Below, piece after piece: positions 17,703-26,160 of a DNA stretch of 64,000 nt (positions are counted from its first letter, which is position 1; each line of letters opens with the position of its first letter). Below the pieces are notes generated by a model, which did no database searches, had not been told where the DNA came from, and saw nothing but the letters and a program-made list of their open reading frames with translations. Origin of the DNA: CAYQNU01 sp964419055 (GTDB lineage: Bacteria > Bacteroidota > Bacteroidia > Flavobacteriales_D > Parvicellaceae). The stretch lies in NCBI GenBank assembly GCA_964419055.1, contig CAYQNU010000017.1:24086-88085 (forward strand), written 5' to 3'. Made by a program: the position numbers and the translations under genes.

Positions 17703-17751
17703 CGTTCCCTTAAAAACGACTAAGATAAATAACCTTTAAAAAAAGTATACT

Positions 17752-17973
17752 ATGTATTGGACATTAGAATTAGCATCATATTTGGAAGATGCACCTTGGC
17801 CAGCAACTCAAGAAGAATTGATAGATTTTGCCATGAGAACAGGAGCTCCTTTAGAAGTTGTAGAAAACCTACAGGCTTTGGAAGATGAAGATGAAATCTA
17901 TGAAAGTATCGAAGAGATTTGGCCTGATTATCCTTCAAAAGAAGATTTCTTCTTTAACGAAGAAGAATATTAA
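17752..17973 (+). CDS. DUF2795 domain protein
   Basis: A 73-residue, strongly acidic protein. The opening MYWTLELASYLEDAPWPAT and the FAMRTGAPLEVVENLQ segment are diagnostic of the small DUF2795 proteins common in Bacteroidota. The function is unknown. It stands alone with a consensus promoter upstream and a strong terminator downstream, the layout of an abundantly expressed single gene. Confidence 0.88.
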   Translation: MYWTLELASYLEDAPWPATQEELIDFAMRTGAPLEVVENLQALEDEDEIYESIEEIWPDYPSKEDFFFNEEEY

Positions 17974-17995
17974 CCCTACCTAGAACAAATTGAAA

Positions 17996-18028
17996 GCCTG
18001 AATATTTTTATATTCAGGCTTTTTTTTG
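17996..18028 (+). terminator. Terminator of the DUF2795 gene
   Basis: Stem GCCTGAATA/TATTCAGGC followed by a run of eight or nine T's, 22 bases after the stop codon. Confidence 0.9.
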
Positions 18029-18180
18029 ATCCATTTTAATTTAATTGATTTCAATATTTATTTAGAACCCCAAACTTATTTTTTAGTTGATATTCTAACT
18101 TACAGATTATTTTAGGGCTTCCCGATATGTATTTTCTAAAATCATCCTTCACTCAAAAATATCCATCGGGATAAACTTCT

Positions 18181-18246
18181 CGCCCTAGAGGGAGCGAAAA
18201 AAAAAGCCAGACATAAATGTCTGGCTTTTTGCGCTCCCTCTAGGGC
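18181..18246. repeat. 15-bp inverted repeat made by the tRNA-Asn 3' end and an inverted copy
   Basis: GCCCTAGAGGGAGCG at about 18182-18196 is the exact reverse complement of CGCTCCCTCTAGGGC at 18232-18246. The latter is the acceptor and T-arm 3' strand of tRNA-Asn. The arms enclose the tRNA terminator hairpin. The upstream stretch 18029-18180 holds no gene; it contains an imperfect inverted pair (CCCGATATG ... CCATCGGG). Confidence 0.8.
18197..18230 (-). terminator. Terminator of tRNA-Asn
   Basis: Stem AGCCAGACAT/ATGTCTGGCT with a two-base centre. On the minus strand it is followed by about nine T's, directly 3' of the tRNA. It also has a shorter T-run on the plus strand. Confidence 0.85.
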
Positions 18247-18305
18247 TCGAACCTAGGACCCTCTGATTAACAGTCAGATGCTCTAACCGACTGAGCTAAG
18301 GAAGC
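18232..18305 (-). tRNA. tRNA-Asn (anticodon GTT)
   Basis: On the minus strand the acceptor GCTTCCT pairs with AGGGAGC (one G-U). The anticodon arm TCTGA-CTGTTAA-TCAGA gives GTT. The T-arm contains GGTTCGAGCC. Discriminator G, no encoded CCA. Confidence 0.95.
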
Positions 18306-18381
18306 GTTGCGCTCGGCTAAAAAAATGAAACGTTTAACTGTTTCGGGGTGCAATATTAATTCAAAGTTTGGAAATAAACAA

Positions 18382-18389
18382 TATCTTTG
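18382..18389 (+). promoter_or_regulatory. Candidate -7 element for the PfkB kinase gene
   Basis: TATCTTTG, an exact match, 27 bases before the ATG at 18416. The nearest upstream TTG (18368) is only 11 bases away, shorter than the consensus spacing. Confidence 0.45.
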
Positions 18390-18415
18390 CAAAAAAAATT
18401 AAAAATAAATTTACA

Positions 18416-19357
18416 ATGAGTTTAGTAAACGTTGGTACTGTGGCATTTGACGCTCTTGAAACGCCTTTCGGAAAAACCGATAAAATTATAGGAGGAGCAT
18501 GTACTTACATCAGTTTAGCTGCTTCTTACTTTGTGAAGAACGCAAAAATTGTTTCGGTAGTGGGTGGAGACTTCCCTCAAGAAACGATTAATATGTTTAA
18601 AGAACGAGGTATTTCTGTTGAAGGATTGCAGATTAAAGAAAATGAAAAAACATTTTTTTGGTCAGGAAAATATCATAATGATATGAATACACGTGATACT
18701 ATTGACACACAATTAAACGTGTTGGAGACTTTTGACCCAGTTATTCCTGAAAGTTACCAAGATTGTGAATACCTAATGTTGGGTAATCTAACACCAGCTG
18801 TACAATTACAAGTAATTCAACGATTGAAAAAACGTCCTAAATTAATTGTATTGGATACCATGAACTTTTGGATGGAAATTGCTTTGGAAGATTTGAAAAA
18901 AGTATTGAAAGAAATTGACGTTTTGACCATCAATGATGAAGAAGCACGCTTATTAAGTGGAGAATACTCTCTTCGAAAAGCAGCTAAAAAAATCTTAACG
19001 ATGGGACCAAAATACTTAATCATCAAAAAAGGTGAGCACGGTGCTTTATTGTTTGATCAAGAACGTGTATTCTTTGCCCCTGCTTTACCACTTGAGGAAG
19101 TTTTTGACCCAACTGGAGCTGGAGATACTTTTGCTGGTGGATTTATCGGTTATTTAGCTTCCACAGAAAACATCACTTGGGAAAATATGAAAAACGGAAT
19201 CATTATGGGTTCTGCACTAGCATCTTTTACCGTGGAGAAATTTGGTATTGAACGTTTACGTGATTTAACAATGGCCGAAATTGCAGACCGTATCAGCCAA
19301 TTTGCTGAGTTAACTAATTTTACAATGGAATTTCCTGTTTTTGCTGAAAGAGTTTAG
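18416..19357 (+). CDS. PfkB family carbohydrate/nucleoside kinase
   Basis: A 313-residue ribokinase-superfamily kinase. IIGGACTYISLAA near residue 22 is the substrate-binding region. TINDEEARLLSG near 180 is the conserved middle motif. DPTGAGDTFAGGFIGYLA near 235 contains the catalytic Asp and anion hole. The substrate (sugar, adenosine or other) cannot be fixed. I used the ATG at 18416 rather than a TTG 48 bases upstream, because the latter adds a tail that overlaps the -7 element. Followed by a terminator. Confidence 0.9.
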   Translation: MSLVNVGTVAFDALETPFGKTDKIIGGACTYISLAASYFVKNAKIVSVVGGDFPQETINMFKERGISVEGLQIKENEKTFFWSGKYHNDMNTRDTIDTQLNVLETFDPVIPESYQDCEYLMLGNLTPAVQLQVIQRLKKRPKLIVLDTMNFWMEIALEDLKKVLKEIDVLTINDEEARLLSGEYSLRKAAKKILTMGPKYLIIKKGEHGALLFDQERVFFAPALPLEEVFDPTGAGDTFAGGFIGYLASTENITWENMKNGIIMGSALASFTVEKFGIERLRDLTMAEIADRISQFAELTNFTMEFPVFAERV

Positions 19358-19382
19358 TTTTAATCAAGAAGTATACTTTCTA

Positions 19383-19421
19383 AAAGTCATTGTTTTATTT
19401 TAAAGCAATGACTTTTTTTTT
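19383..19421 (+). terminator. Terminator of the PfkB kinase gene
   Basis: Stem AAAGTCATTG/CAATGACTTT, extended inward by A/T pairs, followed by nine T's. Confidence 0.88.
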
Positions 19422-19846
19422 ATAGAAGAATAAATAGTTACATCTATTATTCACTATTAGACTTTTAAATTAGGATTGATTTTCAAAATTTAATTTTTGT
19501 TTATTTTCTTAACTTTTTTCTTGATAAAAAAGTTACAAAAAATCAAGACGAAAAGATGCTTCAACCCACTCTGCTAGGTTTGTTTATTTTCTGAAAATTG
19601 GCGCCTCGCTCTTTCCTTCACACATTTTTTGAAAATAATACAAATCTATCATTCACAGCCCACGCTGGCCCGCCTTTTCGTCAGGCTCTCGCACTTTTAG
19701 TTTACGGTTCATTCAAATTCACTCATCTTATCTTGCTTATAAAATATTTACTTTTATAATATTCACTATTATGGGTACGATTGAGGTTAGTTAATTAGTT
19801 TCATACAATTTAACACAAAAATAATATCGTGAAACGGTGCTATTTT
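19422..19846. other. Long non-coding stretch before ppk with a GC-richer patch
   Basis: No gene is visible. 19470-19560 is AT-rich and includes a CTTGAT ... ATCAAG inverted pair (about 19519-19545). 19595-19710 is noticeably richer in G and C (for example GGCGCCTCGC and CACGCTGGCCCGCC) than any other intergenic DNA nearby. It may be a decayed dispersed repeat. Confidence 0.35.
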
Positions 19847-19854
19847 TATCTTTG
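19847..19854 (+). promoter_or_regulatory. Candidate -7 element for ppk
   Basis: TATCTTTG, an exact match to TAnnTTTG, 49 bases before the ppk ATG. The -33 TTG is not visible at the expected distance. Confidence 0.4.
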
Positions 19855-19902
19855 CAGAAATAGTTTTTGAAACATCTTATTATAATTTAGAATTCAACCA
19901 CA

Positions 19903-22008
19903 ATGAGCACCCATTCAAACGCATCTTTTATGACTGCTTCAAGGGATAATATGCCCTTGATCAATAGAGAAATTAGTTGGTTGAGTTTTAATGCTCGTGT
20001 GCTTCAAGAAGCTCAAGACAAAAGAAACCCCTTGGTAGAACGTATGCGTTTTTTGGGTATATTCTCTAACAATTTGGATGAGTTCTATCGCGTTCGTGTG
20101 GCTTCCTTAAGAAGAATGACCACATTGAGCAAAAAGGCCAAACAAGACTTAAATATCGACCCTAAATTATTACTTACCGAAATTCAAAAAATTGTTTCGG
20201 ATCAACAAAAGATATTTGAACAAACGTATTTAAAGTTGAGGGCTGAATGTGAAGAAAATGGTATTCACATCATCAATGAAACCATGCTTACTGAAGATCA
20301 ACGAAAAGAGGTTGCTGAGTATTTCATTTCAAATGTTCGTTCAGCTTTGGTTCCTTTGATGCTGGATAATCAGCGTTCGTTGCCTCGATTGAGAGATAAG
20401 GCCATTTATTTGGCCATTAAATTATACGGATCCAAAAAGAATGAAATTTTATATTCTTTAATCGAGGTCCCTTCTAAATCGGTTAGTCGATTTTATGTAT
20501 TTAAAAACAACAAACCGGGCGAAAATTACATCATTTTATTGGATGACATCATTAGAGCCAATTTAAAAGAAATTTACTCTATTTTTCATGTTCAACGTTT
20601 TGAGGCGTTTACCATAAAATTTACGCGAGATGCTGAATTAGAAATAGATGACGATATCTCTGTAAGTTTGTTGGAGCAAATATCCATCAGCATTCAAGGC
20701 AGAAAAAGTGGTGCTCCGGTTCGTTTTGTATACGATAAAGAAATGCCTGCCGATTTGCTTAAGTTTTTGTTTAAAAAACTAGGCATTCATAAAGAAGCCA
20801 ATATCATAGCCGGAGGCAGATATCACAATTTTAAAGATTTTATGGGCTTTCCTGCCATTGAAGGCTCTAAGTTTTTGTTTGAACCGCTACCACCGTTAAA
20901 ACATCCTTTGATTTCGGCTGATAAAGCCGTAATGGAGCAAATTGAGAAAAGAGATATTATGCTCAATTACCCCTATCAATCATTTGATTATATTATTGAT
21001 TTATTGCGAGAAGCAGCTATTCACCCCGAAGTTACTGCCATTAAAATTAATTTATACCGAGTTGCCAAAAATTCTAAGATCATTAATGCTTTGGTAAACG
21101 CCTTGAATAATGGTAAGCAAGTTCAAGTAATTGTTGAGTTGAGAGCACGTTTTGATGAAGAAAACAACATCAACGTTTCCAATGTTTTGCAAGATGCTGG
21201 TGCAGAAATCATATTTGGGGTAAAGGGGTTAAAGGTGCATTCAAAATTAATGTTGATTGAAAAAGTCAAAAACGATAAAACTACCTATTTTGCTCACATA
21301 GGAACGGGTAACTTTCACGAAGGTACCGCCCGCGTATACTCTGACACCACCTTACTTACATGTGACCCCCGAATTGCCGTAGAAGTAAACAAGGTATTTG
21401 AGTTTTTTGAGAGCAACTATAAGGTAAAAAGGTATTCACACCTCATCATATCACCTAATGGTAGCAGACGTAAGTTTATGGAATTGGTGAGTAATGAAAT
21501 CAAAAATGCTGAAAAAGGACTCAAGGCTGAAATCATATTAAAACTCAACAATTTGGTAGACGAAGATATGATTTATAAGTTGTATGAAGCCAGTGAAGCA
21601 GGAGTTAAAATTTGTCTCATCATAAGAGGGGTTTGTTCGTTAGTTCCTGGTATCAAAGGTTGGAGTGAAAATATTGAAGCATTCAGTATTGTAGACCGGT
21701 TTTTAGAACATTCACGTATTCTCTATTTTTATAATGGAGGCGATGAAAAACTATTTATTTCATCTGCCGATTGGATGGCGCGCAACTTGGATCAACGAGT
21801 GGAAGTTTCTGCACCCATTTACGATAAACAATTAATTAAACAATTGAAAAAATTGCTTTCCATACAAATGCATGGCAACGTTAAAGCGCGCGTTTTGGAT
21901 GCACAAATGAGCAATACCTATCGAAAAACAATTAGTAAAGAATCGGTTCGCTCTCAATTGGAAATTTACAATTACTTTAAATCAAAATACGAAAGTAAAT
22001 TGCATTAA
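19903..22008 (+). CDS. ppk1: Polyphosphate kinase 1
   Basis: Makes long-chain inorganic polyphosphate from the gamma-phosphate of ATP. The 701 residues match the PPK1 length. INREISWLSFNARVLQEA is the N-terminal domain opening. His446 in KVHSKLMLI corresponds to the autophosphorylated His of the E. coli enzyme and His603 in FLEHSRI to the second essential His. The HIGTGNFHEGTARVYSD segment lies between them. Monocistronic, after a long leader region. Confidence 0.95.
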   Translation: MSTHSNASFMTASRDNMPLINREISWLSFNARVLQEAQDKRNPLVERMRFLGIFSNNLDEFYRVRVASLRRMTTLSKKAKQDLNIDPKLLLTEIQKIVSDQQKIFEQTYLKLRAECEENGIHIINETMLTEDQRKEVAEYFISNVRSALVPLMLDNQRSLPRLRDKAIYLAIKLYGSKKNEILYSLIEVPSKSVSRFYVFKNNKPGENYIILLDDIIRANLKEIYSIFHVQRFEAFTIKFTRDAELEIDDDISVSLLEQISISIQGRKSGAPVRFVYDKEMPADLLKFLFKKLGIHKEANIIAGGRYHNFKDFMGFPAIEGSKFLFEPLPPLKHPLISADKAVMEQIEKRDIMLNYPYQSFDYIIDLLREAAIHPEVTAIKINLYRVAKNSKIINALVNALNNGKQVQVIVELRARFDEENNINVSNVLQDAGAEIIFGVKGLKVHSKLMLIEKVKNDKTTYFAHIGTGNFHEGTARVYSDTTLLTCDPRIAVEVNKVFEFFESNYKVKRYSHLIISPNGSRRKFMELVSNEIKNAEKGLKAEIILKLNNLVDEDMIYKLYEASEAGVKICLIIRGVCSLVPGIKGWSENIEAFSIVDRFLEHSRILYFYNGGDEKLFISSADWMARNLDQRVEVSAPIYDKQLIKQLKKLLSIQMHGNVKARVLDAQMSNTYRKTISKESVRSQLEIYNYFKSKYESKLH

Positions 22009-22078
22009 CTTACCCTTTTCAATCCAATCCTACATCTCTTTTTAAAACCGTTTAACCACATTTTAAGGTTATCGACAA

Positions 22079-22106
22079 TTGTTTGTTGATTTTTTTATTA
22101 CCTTCG
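22079..22106 (+). promoter_or_regulatory. Candidate promoter for the thiolase gene
   Basis: TTG (22079-22081), 17 bases, then TACCTTCG (22099-22106), which matches TAnnTTTG except for C at the penultimate position. It lies 41 bases before the ATG. Confidence 0.5.
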
Positions 22107-22146
22107 TATTCTTGATAAAAAAATACTAAATCAAAAATAAAAAGAG

Positions 22147-23325
22147 ATGAAAGAGGTGTACATCGTAGCAGCAGTGAGAACTCCCATGGGAAGTTTTGGA
22201 GGTTCTTTATCAACTGTTCCTGCTACTCAATTAGGAGCAACAGCTATTAAAGGTGCTATTGCAAAAGCAGGCATTAATCCGAGCGTTGTGGATGAAGTTT
22301 TTATGGGAAATGTGTTACAGGCCAACTTAGGTCAAGCTCCAGCCCGACAAGCAGCCATTTTTGCAGGATTGTCAAATACAGTTCCATGTACTACAGTAAA
22401 TAAAGTGTGTGCATCAGGTATGAAAGCAATTAGTTTGGCTGCTCAATCTATTTTATGTGGCGATAACCACGTAGTAGTGGCAGGTGGTATGGAAAACATG
22501 AGTTTAGTTCCGCATTATTTTAATGCACGTGTTGCTACCAAATTGGGTGATGTGAAAATGATTGATGGAATGGTAAAAGATGGTTTGACGGATGTATATG
22601 GTCAAGTACATATGGGTGTATGTGCAGATAAATGCGCTACTGAAGAAAAATTCACTCGTGAAGAGCAAGATAACTTTGCCATTACCTCTTACGAAAGAGC
22701 CGCTGCTGCTTGGGAAGCAGGTAAATTTGATAATGAGATAGTACCTGTAGCTGTTCCTCAGCGCAAAGGTGACCCAATCATTGTAGATAAAGATGAAGAA
22801 TACACACAGGTTAATTTGTCAAAAATACCCCAATTGAACCCAGTATTTACTAAAGAAGGGACGGTAACTGCAGCTAATGCTTCTACCTTAAATGATGGTG
22901 CATCTGCATTAATTTTAATGAGCAAAGAAAAAGCGGAAGAATTAGGCATAAAACCTATCGCAAAAATTGTAGGTTATGGAGATGCTGCTCACGAACCAGA
23001 ATGGTTTACAACGGCTCCTTCTAAAGCAGTACCAGTTGCCTTACAAAAAGCTGGGCTTACAATTAATGATATTCACTATTGGGAATTAAACCAAGCATTC
23101 TCAGTGGTAGGTTTGGTAAACATGAAAAAATTAGGTTTAGACCCTTCAAAAGTTGACGTAAATGGTGGTGCCGTAGCTTTAGGACATCCACTTGGAAGCA
23201 GCGGTTCGAGAATTATTGTAACACTTATCAATGTATTGAAACAAAACAATGGTAAATATGGTGGAGCTGCTATCTGTAATGGAGGTGGTGGAGCATCTGC
23301 TATGATAATCGAAAATATAAACTAA
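22147..23325 (+). CDS. Acetyl-CoA C-acetyltransferase (thiolase)
   Basis: A 392-residue thiolase that condenses or cleaves acetoacetyl-CoA. The nucleophile is Cys88 in VNKVCASGMKA, the general base His347 in GHPLGSSGSR, and the second Cys377 in CNGGGGASA. The length and GHPLGSSG segment fit the biosynthetic (AtoB/PhaA) group. No beta-oxidation multi-enzyme genes are adjacent. It has its own promoter candidate and a terminator. Confidence 0.92.
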   Translation: MKEVYIVAAVRTPMGSFGGSLSTVPATQLGATAIKGAIAKAGINPSVVDEVFMGNVLQANLGQAPARQAAIFAGLSNTVPCTTVNKVCASGMKAISLAAQSILCGDNHVVVAGGMENMSLVPHYFNARVATKLGDVKMIDGMVKDGLTDVYGQVHMGVCADKCATEEKFTREEQDNFAITSYERAAAAWEAGKFDNEIVPVAVPQRKGDPIIVDKDEEYTQVNLSKIPQLNPVFTKEGTVTAANASTLNDGASALILMSKEKAEELGIKPIAKIVGYGDAAHEPEWFTTAPSKAVPVALQKAGLTINDIHYWELNQAFSVVGLVNMKKLGLDPSKVDVNGGAVALGHPLGSSGSRIIVTLINVLKQNNGKYGGAAICNGGGGASAMIIENIN

Positions 23326-23342
23326 TATAATTTTTAATAAAG

Positions 23343-23377
23343 AGGAATGGTCATTCAGTTGACTGTTCCTTTTTTTA
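23343..23377 (+). terminator. Terminator of the thiolase gene
   Basis: AGGAATGGTCA pairs with TGACTGTTCCT (two G-U pairs) and is followed by eight T's. It overlaps the in-frame ATG at 23347, which argues against that ATG being the start of the next gene. Confidence 0.82.
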
Positions 23378-23382
23378 TTACT

Positions 23383-23751
23383 ATGGATCCATTTAGATCA
23401 AAATTCTTTTTAAAATTCACCAATCAAATGCCTCATCCAGAGCGCAGAGGATATGAGGTGTACCATTTTTACAAAATTGAAGAAGCAGACTTTTTTGAAG
23501 ATCAATTAAAACAAAAAAACCTCTTTTATGAACGTGCAGAGGATCAAGTAAGAGATTCAACAATCTATTTGTTTGGAGTTAAATCTGATGATATGGATGC
23601 GGTTGATTCAGCTAATTATTTAACAAAAGGCAAGTTTAGATCAAATATTGTTTCAAATAAATTTTGGCGTTACACCTTAGTTTTATTCGGATTAGCCCTA
23701 ATAGCATTTGCTTTTTTAGGTTATTATTTAAGCAATTTTGAACAACCGTAA
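23383..23751 (+). CDS. Hypothetical protein with one C-terminal membrane segment
   Basis: A 122-residue protein starting MDPFRSKFF at the ATG directly after the thiolase terminator. The upstream ATG at 23347 falls inside the terminator. The soluble N-terminal part (about 85 residues) is rich in aromatic and charged residues, including HFYKIEEADFFEDQL, and could bind peptide or nucleotide like small GYD/DUF-type domains. A single hydrophobic helix covers about residues 92-114. I do not recognise the family. It precedes the M23 peptidase by 11 bases. Confidence 0.65.
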   Translation: MDPFRSKFFLKFTNQMPHPERRGYEVYHFYKIEEADFFEDQLKQKNLFYERAEDQVRDSTIYLFGVKSDDMDAVDSANYLTKGKFRSNIVSNKFWRYTLVLFGLALIAFAFLGYYLSNFEQP

Positions 23752-23762
23752 TTTTTTCATTG

Positions 23763-24929
23763 ATGAAGGGCTCCCATCTATTTTTTTTGTTCTTGACACT
23801 TTTTAGTGTTTACCAACTGATGGGGTTTACAACATACAATCGTTCTACTTTTTACCTTAATCCTGACCCAAAAGACACCGTGAAAGCTGTGGTAACTTAT
23901 GGTAATGACTTTTTATACGAATCGGCTGTTGACTTCAGCACATTCAGCATACAGCAGCGTGTAGATTCTCTAATAGGAATTGATTCTTTGACGCCTATAC
24001 AACTAAAAGAACTGGATTTTTATAAATCGGTTGCCAAAAAAACGGAAGCCGAAATGTACCAATTAGTTGATTCGTTATTTGAATTGGATACCATACCTTA
24101 TTCATTAATTAATCAAATTAATTTATTTGTGGCTTTAATGCCTACTAAATTAGAACTTCCTGAAAAATTTGAAGTGATAAAAGAAGATGGAAGCATTTAT
24201 CCCTCCAATGAATATTATGAAACTTGGAATAGCCGAGAAGCATTCAATTATCCTGTTTCAATAACTCAAAAAGATAGTACTTTAGTATTGGTTTTAACTA
24301 ATAGGGAAAAGAACCAAAATTATCACCATCCACTTTGTCAAAAGACATTAACAAGGTATATGGGCACCGTCACTTCACCGTATGGATGGAGGGATGATAA
24401 ACCACATCAAGGAGTTGATTTAGAAGTTCATCTGCATGATTCCATTTTATGTGCATTTGATGGAAAAGTACGATTAGCAAGAAATTACGATGGGTATGGT
24501 AAAGTGGTTATTGTGAGACATTACAACGGGTTAGAGACTCTTTATGCGCATCTAAATAAAATAAAAGTTAAAGACGGTGATGTTGTAAAAGCAGGACATT
24601 TCATTGGAACAGGTGGTATGACTGGAAATGCTTCTGGTACCCATTTACATTTTGAAATACGCTTTAAAGGATTACCGCTTAATCCTGCACACATCATCTC
24701 TTTTCAGGATAAAACGTTGAATGCTGACACCTTAATTGTAAAAAAGATAAAGTCCAACTATATTGTTTATCCTTATAATACAAATTATCATATAGTGAAA
24801 AAAGGAGAATCTTTGTATACCATTTCAAAACGATACGGTATTAAAATGGATCGTCTGTGTGATTTAAATATGTTGGCGCCTAAAACAAAGCTGATAGTTG
24901 GTCAAAGAATCAAAATTTATCAGCAATAA
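23763..24929 (+). CDS. M23 family metallopeptidase with LysM domain
   Basis: A 388-residue exported peptidoglycan hydrolase of the LytM type. A signal or anchor sequence covers residues 1-21. The M23 domain (about residues 200-315) has the zinc ligands in PHQGVDLE and THLHFEI, with the YGKVVIVRHYNG core strand. A single C-terminal LysM domain (about 343-386) reads YHIVKKGESLYTISKRYGI. The order M23 then LysM is the reverse of many E. coli homologues. Possibly cotranscribed with the preceding membrane protein. Confidence 0.9.
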   Translation: MKGSHLFFLFLTLFSVYQLMGFTTYNRSTFYLNPDPKDTVKAVVTYGNDFLYESAVDFSTFSIQQRVDSLIGIDSLTPIQLKELDFYKSVAKKTEAEMYQLVDSLFELDTIPYSLINQINLFVALMPTKLELPEKFEVIKEDGSIYPSNEYYETWNSREAFNYPVSITQKDSTLVLVLTNREKNQNYHHPLCQKTLTRYMGTVTSPYGWRDDKPHQGVDLEVHLHDSILCAFDGKVRLARNYDGYGKVVIVRHYNGLETLYAHLNKIKVKDGDVVKAGHFIGTGGMTGNASGTHLHFEIRFKGLPLNPAHIISFQDKTLNADTLIVKKIKSNYIVYPYNTNYHIVKKGESLYTISKRYGIKMDRLCDLNMLAPKTKLIVGQRIKIYQQ

Positions 24930-25010
24930 AATGGTCAATCCATTAAAAGACCTTCAATTAAGTAGCTTTTTACATTTCTACGATACAATTTTGTCTCAAA
25001 ATTAATTTTT

Positions 25011-25565
25011 ATGGAACCTTGGCCTTGGTATGTTGTCGGTCCACTCATTGGATTAACCGTCCCTATATTACTCATTGTTGGAAATAAAGCTTTTGGAATC
25101 AGCTCATCGCTCCGTCATATTTGTGCAGCGTGTATTCCTGCTAAAATAAAGTTTTTTGACTATGATTGGAAAAAAGAAAGTTGGAACCTATTTTTTGTTG
25201 CTGGTATTTTACTAGGGGGAATACTGGCAACTGCTTTTTTATCTTCCGATGCTCCTATTACTGTTCATCCAGATTTAAAAACCGAGTTAGAAGGATACGG
25301 TATTACAAATTATACTGGGTTAGTGCCGCTAGATTTATTCAATTGGGAAACTGTTTTTACATTTAAAGGCATTGTGTTAATGGTTTTTGGTGGGTTATTA
25401 GTAGGTTTTGGAACCCGATATGCAGGTGGTTGTACAAGCGGCCACGCAATTATGGGAATTTCTAATTTACAATGGCCCTCTTTAGTAGCTACGTGTTGTT
25501 TTATGATTGGCGGAATAGTAATGGCCAATTATATATTACCTTATATTCTTACTTTATCCTGTTAA
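25011..25565 (+). CDS. YeeE/YedE family sulfur-compound transporter, first half
   Basis: A 184-residue polytopic membrane protein with the family motif YAGGCTSGHAIMG (about residue 137), whose Cys relays thiosulfate-type sulfur in TsuA. A second Cys pair, ICAACIP, is near residue 45. About five hydrophobic helices. It is the larger half of a transporter that is a single polypeptide in E. coli. The other half follows 12 bases downstream. Confidence 0.85.
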   Translation: MEPWPWYVVGPLIGLTVPILLIVGNKAFGISSSLRHICAACIPAKIKFFDYDWKKESWNLFFVAGILLGGILATAFLSSDAPITVHPDLKTELEGYGITNYTGLVPLDLFNWETVFTFKGIVLMVFGGLLVGFGTRYAGGCTSGHAIMGISNLQWPSLVATCCFMIGGIVMANYILPYILTLSC

Positions 25566-25577
25566 TAACAAATTACC

Positions 25578-26015
25578 ATGAATACAAATAAGTCCCCTTT
25601 TTGGTTATCTAATATAAAATACCTTTTTATTGGAATTGCCTTTGGAATCGTTTTCGTAAAAGGTGAAATTATCAGTTGGTTTAGAATTCAGGAAATGTTC
25701 CGTTTTCAATCTTTTCATATGTATGGGGTAATCGGAAGCGCAATTGCAGTAGGAATGTTATCTATTTTAATTATTAAAAAGTTTAACATCAAAACCCTAT
25801 CGGGAGAAAAGATTGAAATAGCCCACAAAAGGTTTGATAAAGGTCAAATTTATGGTGGATTGATATTTGGTTTTGGTTGGGCCATTACAGGCGCCTGCCC
25901 AGGCCCTTTATATGCTCAAATTGGAACCGGTGCAACGGTTAGTGCCATCACCTTATTAAGTGCAGTTGCTGGAACTTGGATCTATGGGAAATTGGATGCT
26001 AAATTACCTCATTAA
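25578..26015 (+). CDS. YeeE/YedE family sulfur-compound transporter, second half (DUF6691-like)
   Basis: A 145-residue membrane protein with four hydrophobic segments and the second conserved motif GACPGPLYAQIG near residue 105. Together with the upstream gene it reconstitutes both Cys-containing halves of the YeeE/YedE fold. The 12-base spacing and shared strand support translational coupling as a heteromer. Confidence 0.85.
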   Translation: MNTNKSPFWLSNIKYLFIGIAFGIVFVKGEIISWFRIQEMFRFQSFHMYGVIGSAIAVGMLSILIIKKFNIKTLSGEKIEIAHKRFDKGQIYGGLIFGFGWAITGACPGPLYAQIGTGATVSAITLLSAVAGTWIYGKLDAKLPH

Positions 26016-26160
26016 AATTTAGGTTTGAGGTTTGATGGCTGATGCGTAATGGTTTATGGATTATAGTTGTATATTCAACTTTAAACAATAAACTGAACAA
26101 CTTTTCAACCAAATAACCTATTAACTAAATAACCAATCAACTGAAAAAACTTTAAACCTA
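26016..26160. other. Low-complexity gap between convergent genes
   Basis: A 145-base AT-rich stretch of near-repeats (ACCAAATAACC, ACTAAATAACC, ACCAATCAACTG). No gene and no convincing hairpin terminator seen. Confidence 0.4.

Noticed and set aside
18178..18305. tRNA-Asn as an integration site for a mobile element
   Set aside because: The copied tRNA end is inverted rather than direct, and no integrase or foreign gene lies nearby.
23347..23382. ATG at 23347 as start of the small membrane protein
   Set aside because: This stretch is the stem and T-run of the thiolase terminator, and the encoded leader is just its translation.
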